A DNA stretch of 38,822 nucleotides, from assembly GCA_903873775.1 (NCBI GenBank), contig CAIQPR010000008.1:1-38822 (forward strand). Direction: 5' to 3'. How positions within the stretch are numbered: position 1 is the first letter of the stretch; every line of letters begins with the position of its first letter. Below, piece by piece: positions 7,723 through 16,195 of this stretch. The notes beneath the pieces were generated by a model, which made no database searches, had not been told where the DNA came from, and saw nothing but the letters and a program-made list of their open reading frames with translations. The stretch comes from an uncultured Actinomycetes bacterium (GTDB taxonomy: Bacteria; Actinomycetota; Acidimicrobiia; Acidimicrobiales; RAAP-2). The translations under genes and the position numbers were made by a program.

Positions 7723-9039
7723 TCAGGCGGGCGTCGTCCGGTTCCAGATCTCGTGCAGGAGGTCGTCGATCTTGATGCGCGTCTGTTCGGTCGTGTCGCG
7801 ATCCCGAATCGTGACCGCACGGTCCTCGAGCGAGTCAAAGTCCACCGTGATGCACAGCGGCGTGCCGACCTCATCCTGACGGCGGTAGCGCTTGCCGATC
7901 GACTGGGTGACGTCGTAGTCCACCATGAAGTGCGGCTGCAGCTTGGCGAGAACTTCTCGACTGACCGACTCCAGCTCGGGCTTCTTGGAGAGGGGCAGCA
8001 CGGCGATCTGGTACGGCGCGAGGTTCCAGTTCAAGCGCAGCACCGTGCGCACTTCCCCTTCGACTTCGTCCTCGTGGTAGGCAGAGAGCAAGAACGCCAT
8101 CATGGCGCGTGTGGCCCCGGCGGCGGGTTCGATGACCCACGGGGTGTAGCGCTCGTTGGTGCCTTGATCGAAGTATTCGAGCTTCACGCCCGAGGCCGCG
8201 GTGTGGGCGCTCAGGTCGTAGTCGCCGCGGTTCGCAATGCCCTCCAACTCGTCAAATCCCCACGGGAAGAGGTACTCCACGTCGGTGGTGCCCTTGGAGT
8301 AGTGCGACAGGTCCGCGGCGTCGTGCTCGAGGAGGCGGAGCTGGTCGGCCGGGATACCGAGGTCGAGGTACCACTGGTAGCGCTGCTGAATCCAGTAGCG
8401 GTACCACTCCTCGGCGTCGGCTGGCGGCACGAAGTATTCCATTTCCATCTGTTCGAATTCCCGGGTGCGGAAGACGTAGTTACCCGGCGTGATCTCGTTG
8501 CGGAACGACTTACCAATCTGCGCGATACCGAACGGGGGCTTCTTGCGCGACGTGGACAACACGTTCGAGAAGTTGGTGAACATGCCCTGGGCCGTTTCGG
8601 GACGTAGATACGCCGTCGCACCCTCGTCCGCGACGGGACCGGCCTGGGTCTTGAACATAAGGTTAAAGGCGCGCGCCTCGGTGAGTTCCGTCGACCCACA
8701 CTTCGGGCACACGCCGTCGATCTTGTCCTCGCGCCAGCGCTCGTGACAGTTCTTGCAGTCCACCAGAGGATCCGTGAAGGTCTCGAGGTGGCCGGAGGCG
8801 GCCCAGATGGCCGGCGGCGACAAGATTGCCGCGTCGATGCCCACGATGTCGTCGCGCATCTGCACCATGGACTTCCACCACGCGTTCTTCACGTTGCGCA
8901 ACATGAGCGCGCCGAGCGGGCCGTAGTCGTAGGTGGAGCGGAATCCTCCGTAGATCTCCGCCGAGGGAAATATGAAGCCACGTCGCTTGCACAGCGAGGT
9001 GACCTTCTCCAGCAGGGTGGTCTCCGGGGTGGTGCTCAT
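7723..9039 (-). CDS. glyS: Glycine--tRNA ligase, single-chain type
   Basis: This class II synthetase charges tRNA-Gly. At 438 residues it is of the dimeric eukaryote/Gram-positive-like single-polypeptide type, not the bacterial alpha2beta2 enzyme. Visible marks are YGGFRSTYDYGP near the N-terminus, a zinc knuckle with Cys95, Cys98, Cys111 and Cys114, motif 2 around FRNEITPGNYVFRTREFEQ, and a C-terminal anticodon-binding domain beginning near APYQIAVLPL. The ATG has no Shine-Dalgarno sequence; TAGCCT ends 6 bases upstream, and its first three bases are the hemW stop codon. It may therefore have its own leaderless promoter while also lying 9 bases behind hemW. Confidence 0.97.
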   Translation of the reverse strand: MSTTPETTLLEKVTSLCKRRGFIFPSAEIYGGFRSTYDYGPLGALMLRNVKNAWWKSMVQMRDDIVGIDAAILSPPAIWAASGHLETFTDPLVDCKNCHERWREDKIDGVCPKCGSTELTEARAFNLMFKTQAGPVADEGATAYLRPETAQGMFTNFSNVLSTSRKKPPFGIAQIGKSFRNEITPGNYVFRTREFEQMEMEYFVPPADAEEWYRYWIQQRYQWYLDLGIPADQLRLLEHDAADLSHYSKGTTDVEYLFPWGFDELEGIANRGDYDLSAHTAASGVKLEYFDQGTNERYTPWVIEPAAGATRAMMAFLLSAYHEDEVEGEVRTVLRLNWNLAPYQIAVLPLSKKPELESVSREVLAKLQPHFMVDYDVTQSIGKRYRRQDEVGTPLCITVDFDSLEDRAVTIRDRDTTEQTRIKIDDLLHEIWNRTTPA

Positions 9040-9045
9040 CCCCCA

Positions 9046-9051
9046 AGGCTA
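9046..9051 (-). promoter_or_regulatory. -10 box, leaderless start of glyS
   Basis: TAGCCT ends 6 bases before the glyS ATG. The TAG at its left end is the stop codon of hemW, so one trinucleotide serves two purposes. Confidence 0.5.
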
Positions 9052-10143
9052 CCGGAGGGTGTCGTCGTCACCCGCCGAGCGCAAACGCACGATGACCTGA
9101 TTCGCGACCAGTCGACCATTCGCCGCCAGCGTCACGCGTCCGTCGCGCACATCCACGAGATGCGCGATCTCGCTCAAGGAGTCAAAGGCCTCCAGCGGCA
9201 CACCCACGCGCGTGCGCAACGCGAGCGAGTTACGCTCGAATGCCTTGGTGGCCTCGTCGAGGACTTCTTCACCGCCTCGCGGGGACTCCCCCTTGGCGAT
9301 CATCGCGATGTAGCGATCGGGTGTGCGCACGTTCCAGTACCGCACGCCGTCGCGGTGCGAGTGCGCGGCCGAACCCACACCGGCGTACTCGCCGTGATTC
9401 CAGTACAGGTGATTGTGGCGACACTCGTGGCCGGGGCGAGCCCAGTTAGAGATTTCCTCCCACTCGTAGCCGGCGCCCTCCAGCAAGACGCCGACCAGGT
9501 CGTACGCGTCCGCCGTGGCGTCCTCGTCCGGATGTCTCGACGCGTCGCCCCCCAAGGGTGTTCCCGGTTCCGCGGTGAGTGCGTAGACCGAAAGGTGCGG
9601 AGGCGGTGTGGGTAGATCCAAGAGATCCGACACCGACGTCGCCACGTCCTCTAGTGATTCGGCTCTCGAACCGACGATGAGATCCATGTTCCAGGTAGCG
9701 AACCCCGCGTCGGTGACCGCGCGCGCGACCTCTTCGTGGGCCAGCGTGCCGTGACGTCGACCGAGGTCGGCGAGGACGGCCGGTCTCGTGGATTGAATAC
9801 CGAAACTCATGCGGGTCACGCCGTGCCGGCGGTAGTAGGTGAGGCGCTCGAGTGACGCGTCCTCGGGGTTGCACTCCACGGTCACTTCGGCGTCGTCGGT
9901 GCGGGGAATTGCATCCAGAATGCGAAGAAGGTCATCAGCGGGCAGGCGAGAAGGCGTGCCACCCCCGAAGAAGACGCTGGTCGCGAGGGGTTGTCCGGCG
10001 GCGACATTGCGTTCGATTTCGGTGACGACCGCCGCGGCGTAGTCACTCATGAGGTGGTCACGGTCGGCGTAGGTCGCAAAGGCGCAGTAGTCGCAGCGGT
10101 GCGCGCAGAAGGGGATGTGGACGTAGACGCCAAACTCACTCAC
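9049..10143 (-). CDS. hemW: Radical SAM heme chaperone HemW
   Basis: HemW is a radical SAM protein that binds heme and delivers it to respiratory proteins; it was long misnamed as oxygen-independent coproporphyrinogen oxidase. The 364-residue chain has the HIPFC cluster motif with Cys13, Cys17 and Cys20, a GGGTPS SAM-binding turn near 60-68, and the HNHLYW segment matching the HemW heme-binding HNxxYW motif. The latter separates it from HemN. The GTG start overlaps the photolyase stop codon as GTGA, so translation is probably coupled. Confidence 0.93.
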   Translation of the reverse strand: MSEFGVYVHIPFCAHRCDYCAFATYADRDHLMSDYAAAVVTEIERNVAAGQPLATSVFFGGGTPSRLPADDLLRILDAIPRTDDAEVTVECNPEDASLERLTYYRRHGVTRMSFGIQSTRPAVLADLGRRHGTLAHEEVARAVTDAGFATWNMDLIVGSRAESLEDVATSVSDLLDLPTPPPHLSVYALTAEPGTPLGGDASRHPDEDATADAYDLVGVLLEGAGYEWEEISNWARPGHECRHNHLYWNHGEYAGVGSAAHSHRDGVRYWNVRTPDRYIAMIAKGESPRGGEEVLDEATKAFERNSLALRTRVGVPLEAFDSLSEIAHLVDVRDGRVTLAANGRLVANQVIVRLRSAGDDDTLR

Positions 10144-11555
10144 GCGACAGTCTCCCGCGCCGCGGCGAAGCGCGCGAGCGCTTCCTTGCGCTCGACGTCG
10201 AGATCAATCATCGCGGGTGCGTAGTTCTCCGCCGCGAAGAGCCCACTCCCACCACCGGGTAGACGACACGCGGGTGCGTCGAGTGTTGCGAGTTCGGGCA
10301 CGTAGCGCCGGATGTACGTACCCTCGGGGTCGAAACGTTCGGCCTGCAAGGTGGGATTGAAAATGCGGTGGAAGGGTGCCGCGTCGGTGCCGGTGCCCGC
10401 CGTCCACTGCCACCCGTGTTGATTCGAGGCGACGTCGCCGTCCGCGAGGTTCCACATGAACCAGCGCGCTCCCCACCGCCAGTCGAGATGGAGGTGTTTG
10501 ACAAGAAAAGACGCGGCGAGCATACGCACCCGATTGTGCATCCAGCCCTCTTCGCGGAGTTGTCTCATTCCCGCGTCCACCAACGGGAAACCGGTCTCCC
10601 CGCGCGCCCAGGTTTCAAATCTCTTGCGCGCGGAAGCGTCGGTGTCGCAGCGCAACGTGGCGAGCGATGGTTGCAGCACTTCTCTCACGGAGTTCGGGTG
10701 ATGAAAGAGCACGTCCGCATAAAACTCGCGCCACCCGAGCTCCGCGAGGAACGTGGCCTCACCCGAACCCGTGCCGCGACACGCCTCGGCCACGGTTCGC
10801 GGATGCAGCGCGCCGATTTTGAGGAAAGGACTCAGACGACTGGTGTCGTCGGCGTCGGGGTCGTTTCGTTGTTCGCCGTAGCGCGACACTTTGGGCGCAA
10901 ACAAGGCGAGAGCCTCCCTCGCCGCGTCTTCACCGGCTAGGGGTCCATGCGGCGCAACCGTTGTCTCGAGGTCGCCAAAATAATCTGGTCGAGCCCGAGA
11001 GGCACCCGCGAACGCGGACTCGAGGTCGACGCTCTCGGCCGAGCGCCATTCCGTCTCGACCGCGGCGAGCGGGACCTGTTCCGCGGCGAGTGGTTCCCAC
11101 CGACGTCGAAAGGCGGTGAACACTTTGAGGGCCTGCCCGGCGTCGGAACGCACCGTTCCCGGCGCCACGAGATACGGCGACCCCACGAAATGACACTCGA
11201 TGCCCGCGGCCGACAGTGCGGCGGATACGTGTTCGTCCCGTGCACGGCCGTAGGGCGCAAAGTCAGCGGTCGCGACAACGTGGTGCGCGCCAACCTCGCG
11301 GGCCACCTTCAGCAGTTCTGCCGCGGGGTCGCCCGCGCGCACCACGAGAGCGCCACCCATGGATGTCGACAGTGACGCGAGCGACCGACGAACGAAGTCC
11401 ACCCGTGTCGGTCCGGCCGGAGCGGTGAGGCGAGGATCCACCACAAACACCCCGAGGACGTCGCGGTTCCCGAGAACGGTGGCGTAGGTCAGTGCTTCGT
11501 GATCACGCAGTCGCAGGTCACGCCGAAACCAGAACACCACTGGGGTCACTGCCAC
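10140..11555 (-). CDS. phr: Deoxyribodipyrimidine photolyase, class I type
   Basis: The 471-residue flavoenzyme should repair UV-induced pyrimidine dimers with light. The N-terminal FWFRRDLRLRDH segment is the family hallmark of the antenna-binding domain. The FAD domain contains RVRMLAASFLVKHL, WRWGARWFMWNLADGD, SNQHGWQW and the TGTDAAPFHRIFNP block typical of CPD photolyases rather than plant-like cryptochromes. The GTG start has AGAAGAGG upstream, and TAGGGT farther up is a possible -10 box, so the mRNA has a leader. hemW is coupled behind it. A photolyase suits a cell living in sunlit habitats. Confidence 0.95.
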   Translation of the reverse strand: MAVTPVVFWFRRDLRLRDHEALTYATVLGNRDVLGVFVVDPRLTAPAGPTRVDFVRRSLASLSTSMGGALVVRAGDPAAELLKVAREVGAHHVVATADFAPYGRARDEHVSAALSAAGIECHFVGSPYLVAPGTVRSDAGQALKVFTAFRRRWEPLAAEQVPLAAVETEWRSAESVDLESAFAGASRARPDYFGDLETTVAPHGPLAGEDAAREALALFAPKVSRYGEQRNDPDADDTSRLSPFLKIGALHPRTVAEACRGTGSGEATFLAELGWREFYADVLFHHPNSVREVLQPSLATLRCDTDASARKRFETWARGETGFPLVDAGMRQLREEGWMHNRVRMLAASFLVKHLHLDWRWGARWFMWNLADGDVASNQHGWQWTAGTGTDAAPFHRIFNPTLQAERFDPEGTYIRRYVPELATLDAPACRLPGGGSGLFAAENYAPAMIDLDVERKEALARFAAARETVA

Positions 11556-11589
11556 TCACCTCTTCTCGCGGGAACTCGCGGGCGCTCGC

Positions 11590-11595
11590 ACCCTA
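11590..11595 (-). promoter_or_regulatory. Candidate -10 box of the photolyase-hemW operon
   Basis: TAGGGT lies 34 bases before the GTG start at 11555, implying a leader of roughly 28 nt that contains AGAAGAGG. It lies in the 48-base gap after recO. Confidence 0.35.
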
Positions 11596-11603
11596 CCGGT
11601 GCT

Positions 11604-12326
11604 CTAGCTGAGAGACGGCCGGCCAACTTTGAGCCGACGACCGAGGTGGCGCTCGACCGCCTCACTCGCCAGGAGCGCAACCTCGGTGCCACCGGGAGGA
11701 TTGTCTTCACGCAACACGGCCGCGAGATCACCCCCGAGGATGCGCCGCAGCAGGTGCAACGCGTCCGCCGACAGCGACCGGCCGCGTCGGCACGACGGAC
11801 ACAACGCCCCGCCCACCTCCGCGTCAAAAGACACCAGAGGACCAGGTGAGCCACAACTCACGCACTCGTCAATTTGTGGTTCGGAACCGTCGTAGGCCAA
11901 CAGTTTGAAAAAGAACGAGGGCGGCACCAAGGTGGGATGAAAGTCCGGCGTGTCCAACGTGTGCAAGGCACGAGAGAGCAGCGCGAAGATGCCGCTGTCG
12001 GCCACGTCGTCGAGGGGAATCGCGTCGACCACTTCCACAATGGCCATCCCGGCGGTGATGCGGTCGTAGTCGGCGTGCAGCGTCTCCAGCCTTTGGACGT
12101 GGCTCGCCTGACGCACGATGTGCAAATCGCCGCGTCCCTTGACGAGATAGACCTCGACGTGGGCCAGCGGCGTGAGGCCGCCGCCGATCTTGGACGTGGG
12201 CTTGCGCACACCCTTCGCAATCGCCCGAATCTTTCCGTGGTCCTTCGACCAGAACACCACCACTCGATCGGCCTCACCAGAGCGGTAGCTGCGCAGGACG
12301 ACCGCCTCGTCACGAATCTCGTTCAC
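11604..12326 (-). CDS. recO: DNA repair protein RecO
   Basis: RecO loads RecA at gapped DNA together with RecR. The 240-residue product starts with an OB-fold segment (DEAVVLRSYRSGEADRVVV) and carries a zinc knuckle with Cys155, Cys158, Cys176 and Cys179. The start is GTG, set by a GTGA overlap with the preceding small gene; the open frame extends upstream, but that part is antisense-like, Arg/His-rich and lies across other genes. It is the last gene of the uppS operon. The uppS-recO linkage is common in actinobacteria. Confidence 0.93.
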   Translation of the reverse strand: MNEIRDEAVVLRSYRSGEADRVVVFWSKDHGKIRAIAKGVRKPTSKIGGGLTPLAHVEVYLVKGRGDLHIVRQASHVQRLETLHADYDRITAGMAIVEVVDAIPLDDVADSGIFALLSRALHTLDTPDFHPTLVPPSFFFKLLAYDGSEPQIDECVSCGSPGPLVSFDAEVGGALCPSCRRGRSLSADALHLLRRILGGDLAAVLREDNPPGGTEVALLASEAVERHLGRRLKVGRPSLS

Positions 12327-12544
12327 TCGGTGGTGTCGTCCTCGTCGTCCGGTGTCTTGAATTTCTGGGGTCGCCCCGGAATGCCCATGAACGACTGCAA
12401 GAGATTGCCGCCGGCGACGAGGAGCACGAGAACCGTGATGACCACGACCAAGGGCAAGAACGCGGTGGCGCCCGCGATCACGATCATCCAGAGCGCGGCG
12501 TAGGCAATCATGCCCAGCACAATGGCCGTGCGGGTGACGATCAT
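12323..12544 (-). CDS. Small two-helix membrane protein of unknown function
   Basis: The 73-residue product has two hydrophobic segments (about 5-26 and 28-46) and an acidic, hydrophilic tail (TPDDEDDTTE) that probably lies in the cytoplasm. I do not recognise the family. It is coupled on both sides by four-base overlaps: ATGA with uppS and GTGA with recO. That placement shows it is a real gene and expressed with undecaprenyl diphosphate synthase, so a link to lipid carriers or the envelope is possible but unproven. Confidence 0.8.
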   Translation of the reverse strand: MIVTRTAIVLGMIAYAALWMIVIAGATAFLPLVVVITVLVLLVAGGNLLQSFMGIPGRPQKFKTPDDEDDTTE

Positions 12545-13281
12545 GATTCGAGCCCTCCGAAACGGCGTTCGCGTCGCTGATACTCCTCGATCGCCGCGTA
12601 GAGATGTTCCCGTCGGAAGTCGGGCCAGAGCACGTCATCAAAGACCAGCTCGGAATACGCGATTTCCCAGAGGAGGTAGTTAGAGATCCGGTGCTCGCCG
12701 GACGGACGCAGAACCAGATCGGGGTCGGGAATCTCGGGGTGATACAGGCGCTGGGCAATCGCCTTCTCGGTGACCTTGTCGGCGCTCACGCCGTCTTCGA
12801 TCAGGCGCTTAACGGCGTCGACAATCTCCGCGCGACCGCCGTAGTTGAAGGCCATATTGAAGACCATCTTCTTGTTCTTGCGCGTGAGCTCCTCGGCCTC
12901 GCGCATGTTGGCGAGCACTCTCTTCGGCACCCGCCAGTCGCGGCGGCCCGAAAAAACGATCCGGATGCCGTCGTCGTTCATCTCGTGCATGCGTCGCTTC
13001 AGCAATGATTCGTTGAAGTTCATCAAGAACCGCACTTCGTCGACGGGTCGCACCCAGTTTTCTGTCGAAAACGCGTAGCAGGTCAGGACCTCCACGCCGA
13101 GCGCGAGCGCGCCGTAGGCGGTGTCGACAAGAGCTTCCTCGCCGGCGGCGTGTCCCTCGGTGCGCTTCAGTCCTCGGCGTTGCGCCCACCGCCCGTTGCC
13201 GTCCATGACGAGGGCCACGTGACGCGGAATCTTCTTCGGGTCAATCGTCGTGGGAATGGGCGTGGGCCGAGGATCTGGCAC
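12541..13281 (-). CDS. uppS: Isoprenyl (undecaprenyl/decaprenyl) diphosphate synthase
   Basis: The enzyme adds isopentenyl units in cis to make the polyprenyl carrier for peptidoglycan and other glycans. The 246-residue chain shows the family motifs MDGNGRWA with catalytic Asp27, CYAFSTENW, FNYGGRAEI and the C-terminal RPSGEHRISNYLLW with EIAYSE. The product chain length is not readable here; actinobacteria often make decaprenyl. The GTG start has TAGTTT ending 6 bases upstream and no Shine-Dalgarno sequence. It is divergent from dinG over 60 bases. Confidence 0.96.
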   Translation of the reverse strand: MPDPRPTPIPTTIDPKKIPRHVALVMDGNGRWAQRRGLKRTEGHAAGEEALVDTAYGALALGVEVLTCYAFSTENWVRPVDEVRFLMNFNESLLKRRMHEMNDDGIRIVFSGRRDWRVPKRVLANMREAEELTRKNKKMVFNMAFNYGGRAEIVDAVKRLIEDGVSADKVTEKAIAQRLYHPEIPDPDLVLRPSGEHRISNYLLWEIAYSELVFDDVLWPDFRREHLYAAIEEYQRRERRFGGLES

Positions 13282-13287
13282 GTATCA

Positions 13288-13293
13288 AAACTA
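13288..13293 (-). promoter_or_regulatory. -10 box, leaderless start of uppS
   Basis: TAGTTT on the minus strand ends 6 bases before the GTG start. Confidence 0.5.
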
Positions 13294-13329
13294 CTGGTCA
13301 GAAGGGTCCACCTCACGCCCGTCGACATC

Positions 13330-13335
13330 TAACCT
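13330..13335 (+). promoter_or_regulatory. -10 box, leaderless start of dinG
   Basis: TAACCT ends 6 bases before the GTG at 13342. Together with the uppS box it fills a 60-base divergent spacer. Confidence 0.5.
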
Positions 13336-13341
13336 CACGAG

Positions 13342-15333
13342 GTGCGATCCTTTGACCCCGATGAGGATGATCCGTACGTCGAACCCACCGAAGATGCGGT
13401 GATTCACGTAGACGACGACCTCATCGAAATTGACGAAAACGCCGCCCTCGAACTGCTCGATCGAGTGACTGCCCGACTTCCGGACGGGGGCGAGGTCCGC
13501 GAGGGTCAACAGATGATGGTGCGCGCGATCGCGGCCGGCTTGTCGCGTCGGCGACACGTTGTCATCGAAGCCGGGACGGGCGTCGGCAAGTCTCTCGGCT
13601 ACTTGATTCCCTTGGCCCAACTGAAGCGTCGCGTCATTGTCGCTACCGCGACCAAGAATCTCCAGGACCAGCTCGCCACCAAGGATGCTCCCCTCGTGGC
13701 GGCCGCAGCCGCCGGACTACGCGTGGCGGTCCTCAAAGGTCGATCGAACTATCTCTGCCGTCTCCGCGTACGTGAAGTCGGCGGCGACGGACAGCTCAGT
13801 TTCGATGACGGCGAAGAGGTCCCGAAGGGTGTGGCGAGCCAGATGCGGCGCGTGCTGGAGTGGGCCAAGGAGACAAAGACGGGCGAGCGCGACGAACTTA
13901 GTTTCGAAGTTGACGCGCGCGCTTGGCGGCAATTGTCGGTGACTCCCCAGGAGTGCCTCGGCCGCATTCAGTGCCCCCTTGGTTCAACCTGCTTCGTGGA
14001 GGCAGCAAAAGACACCGCCGCCGCGAGCGACATCGTGATTGTGAATACCCACCTCTACGCGTCGCACCTCGCCGCCGGTATGACCATCCTGCCGGACCAC
14101 GACGTGGTGGTGTTTGACGAAGCCCACGAAGTCCTCGACATCTTTGCCTCGCTTCTCGGCACCTCACTCAACGCCTCACGATTCCGCGCGGTCGCCACTC
14201 TGGCGCGCGGCGTCCTCGGCGCGGCGCACGCGGACGTCACGAACGAACTCAGCGATTTCGCCGACCGTTTCGAAGCGGCTCTCGATCGGCAGGTCGACCG
14301 TGGAGAGACGACCGGCCTCGGCGAAGAGGCCGCCGCCTTGCGCGATGAGGGTTCGCGTCTCATGACCACGATCACCGATCTTCTCCGCGTGAAGAGCGAC
14401 GGCGAGGGAGATGACGAACATCGCCGTTTGCGGGCGCTCGGTCCCGCGGTCCATTTGGCCAATGACCTCACACGACTGGCCGACGTGTCGTCTGACGAGC
14501 TCCTCTGGCTCACCCGCCGTGATCGGGAAGTTGACCTCGAACTCTCTCTCGTCGACGTCGGACCCAAATTGCGCCAAGAACTCTGGCCGGCGGTGACGGC
14601 CGTGCTCACGAGCGCGACTATTCCCGACACCTTGATTCGAGACCTCGGGCTCGACGGTCTGGCCGATGACGTGCGCGTGCCGAGTCCCTTCGATTACGCG
14701 ACGCATTCATTGCTCTACGTGCCCGATCATTTGCCCGATCGCAAGAGCGACGACGCCGAAGACGCGATCGCCGACGAATTGGTGGACCTCATTACCGCCG
14801 CGGGCGGACGCACGTTGGCGCTATTTACGAATCGCACCGTGATGCGGCGCGTCGCGGAAAAGGTCGAATCCCGCATCAGCACGCCCGTGCTCGTCCAGGA
14901 CACCCTGTCGCGCCAACGACTCATCACTCTGTTCCGCGAAGAAGACGCGGCGAGCCTGTTTGCCGTGACCTCGTACTGGCAGGGAGTCGACGTCCCCGGC
15001 ACGTCGCTGGCTCTGGTGACCATTGACCGACTGCCGTTCGCGCGACCCGACGACCCCCTCAGCCAAGCGCGCCGAGATCGAGCCGGCGACCGTGCCTTCT
15101 ACGACGTCGATGTGCCGCGCGCGTCGATGTTGCTCGCCCAAGGAGTTGGTCGCCTGATCCGCTCCTCGAGTGATGAGGGCGTCGTGGCGGTTCTCGACAC
15201 CCGTCTCGCGACGGCCAGCTACCGCTCGATGATGCTGAAGCGCTTGCCGCCCATGAAGCGCACCCGTACCAAAGCCGAAGTTCTTGAGTTCCTACGACGT
15301 CTCAATCACGAGTCTCTGTCGCGAACGCCGTGA
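13342..15333 (+). CDS. dinG: DinG/XPD-like ATP-dependent DNA helicase with Fe-S cluster
   Basis: This 663-residue superfamily 2 helicase should unwind DNA in repair. Walker A is AGTGVGKS at 77-84, the DEAH box is at 259-262, and motif VI is QGVGRLIRSSSDEG near the C-terminus. Four cysteines between motifs I and II (139, 205, 211, 217) fit the XPD-type iron-sulfur cluster. There is no N-terminal exonuclease domain, unlike DinG of Firmicutes. The first 35 residues are strongly acidic. The GTG start lacks a Shine-Dalgarno sequence and looks leaderless. Its last 32 bases overlap the end of the convergent VOC gene. Confidence 0.93.
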   Translation: MRSFDPDEDDPYVEPTEDAVIHVDDDLIEIDENAALELLDRVTARLPDGGEVREGQQMMVRAIAAGLSRRRHVVIEAGTGVGKSLGYLIPLAQLKRRVIVATATKNLQDQLATKDAPLVAAAAAGLRVAVLKGRSNYLCRLRVREVGGDGQLSFDDGEEVPKGVASQMRRVLEWAKETKTGERDELSFEVDARAWRQLSVTPQECLGRIQCPLGSTCFVEAAKDTAAASDIVIVNTHLYASHLAAGMTILPDHDVVVFDEAHEVLDIFASLLGTSLNASRFRAVATLARGVLGAAHADVTNELSDFADRFEAALDRQVDRGETTGLGEEAAALRDEGSRLMTTITDLLRVKSDGEGDDEHRRLRALGPAVHLANDLTRLADVSSDELLWLTRRDREVDLELSLVDVGPKLRQELWPAVTAVLTSATIPDTLIRDLGLDGLADDVRVPSPFDYATHSLLYVPDHLPDRKSDDAEDAIADELVDLITAAGGRTLALFTNRTVMRRVAEKVESRISTPVLVQDTLSRQRLITLFREEDAASLFAVTSYWQGVDVPGTSLALVTIDRLPFARPDDPLSQARRDRAGDRAFYDVDVPRASMLLAQGVGRLIRSSSDEGVVAVLDTRLATASYRSMMLKRLPPMKRTRTKAEVLEFLRRLNHESLSRTP

Positions 15334-15691
15334 GCGAGAGGACGTTGCCGTCGGGGTCAAAGAACCAGGCCACACGATCTCCATTCGGCGCCGTCCAGAT
15401 CCCGAGCTCGTCCTGATCCACCCCGTCAAAGGACGCGAAGGCCACACCGCGCTCCGTGAGTTGTCGCACGGCGGCGTCAAGATTCTCCACGCTCCACCCC
15501 GCGATGGTGAAGGGCTGAGGGGTGAGACGCTCGACCGCCGTGAGTCGGAGCATCGTGCCGCCGAGATCCACGGACAGAGCGAACGGTCCGTGCGACGTCG
15601 TGGCGAGACCCAGGGTGTCACCGTAAAACGACGTCGCGACGGACAAGTCGGTCACCGGGACGAAGGCGATGAAGGGAACACTCGACAACAT
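15302..15691 (-). CDS. VOC/glyoxalase-like single-domain protein
   Basis: The 129-residue protein has the VOC (glyoxalase/bleomycin-resistance) fold pattern: FIAFVPVTDLSVATSFYGDTLGL at the start, a second beta-alpha module from about residue 63, and a closing segment with PNGDRVAWFFDPDGNVLSLT. The N-terminal metal His of typical members is not evident, so a catalytic function is uncertain. The ATG has TACGAT ending 6 bases upstream, which fits a leaderless transcript. The gene's end overlaps the end of dinG by 32 bases. The substrate cannot be predicted. Confidence 0.8.
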   Translation of the reverse strand: MLSSVPFIAFVPVTDLSVATSFYGDTLGLATTSHGPFALSVDLGGTMLRLTAVERLTPQPFTIAGWSVENLDAAVRQLTERGVAFASFDGVDQDELGIWTAPNGDRVAWFFDPDGNVLSLTAFATETRD

Positions 15692-15697
15692 GTGGAT

Positions 15698-15703
15698 ATC
15701 GTA
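15698..15703 (-). promoter_or_regulatory. -10 box, leaderless start of the VOC gene
   Basis: TACGAT on the minus strand ends 6 bases before the ATG at 15691. It lies in the 45-base gap after trmO. Confidence 0.45.
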
Positions 15704-15736
15704 GGGTGAACTTTCCGGCGAGAGTACGGCGCTGGG

Positions 15737-16195
15737 TTAAAAGTACGTGTCGCCGAGTTCGTCGCTCCACGAGGGTGCACGAACCGCGGTGCGAGGTCCG
15801 CTCCAGTGGAACACGGGCTTGATATCCAGCACGGGCGTGCCGTCGACGGCGTCGAGGCCCCGCACGATGACGCGGCGCTCCTCGACCCGCACGATCTCCG
15901 TTGTCGACAGAAGAAGTCGGTTCGGACGGTCCTTGTTACGTTGCGCGAAAATGCCGACGAGGGGCCACTCGGTGTTGCCGCGAGGATGTCGGGCCCAGGG
16001 GTCCGGTGGTACATCTCGTGCGCGATCGGCCACGCAAATCACGTCGACGTGGGAGAAACTCTCGAGTCCCGCCAGCGCCTCGGACGGGATATCGGCAGCG
16101 AGTTCGAGACGTGACTCGAACGCGTCCCATCCGTCGTCAATGAGTTCCGTACGTTCGCACCGCACAGTGGCAATGGCGCGAAGTTCGTAGGACAT
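15737..16195 (-). CDS. trmO: TrmO-like tRNA methyltransferase (TsaA/VirR family)
   Basis: TrmO N6-methylates t6A37 of threonine tRNAs. The 152-residue product holds the family core: an AIATVR start, a GLESFSHVDVI segment, HPRGNTEWPLVGIFAQRNKDRPNRL, and GLDAVDGTPVLDIKPVF. It lacks the longer C-terminal extension of the E. coli protein, as in many compact homologues. The ATG shares one base with the era stop codon (TAATG), so translation is probably coupled; an in-frame ATG farther upstream would lie inside era and is not preferred. It ends the nine-gene operon that begins with hrcA. The tRNA target is inferred from the family. Confidence 0.88.
   Translation of the reverse strand: MSYELRAIATVRCERTELIDDGWDAFESRLELAADIPSEALAGLESFSHVDVICVADRARDVPPDPWARHPRGNTEWPLVGIFAQRNKDRPNRLLLSTTEIVRVEERRVIVRGLDAVDGTPVLDIKPVFHWSGPRTAVRAPSWSDELGDTYF

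Noticed and set aside
7753-8607. 284-codon plus-strand frame inside glyS
   Set aside because: It mirrors glyS codons and has no recognisable protein pattern.
12327-12758. Upstream extension of recO
   Set aside because: The extra 144 codons lie over the small membrane gene and uppS in another frame. The GTG at 12326 is supported by the GTGA overlap.
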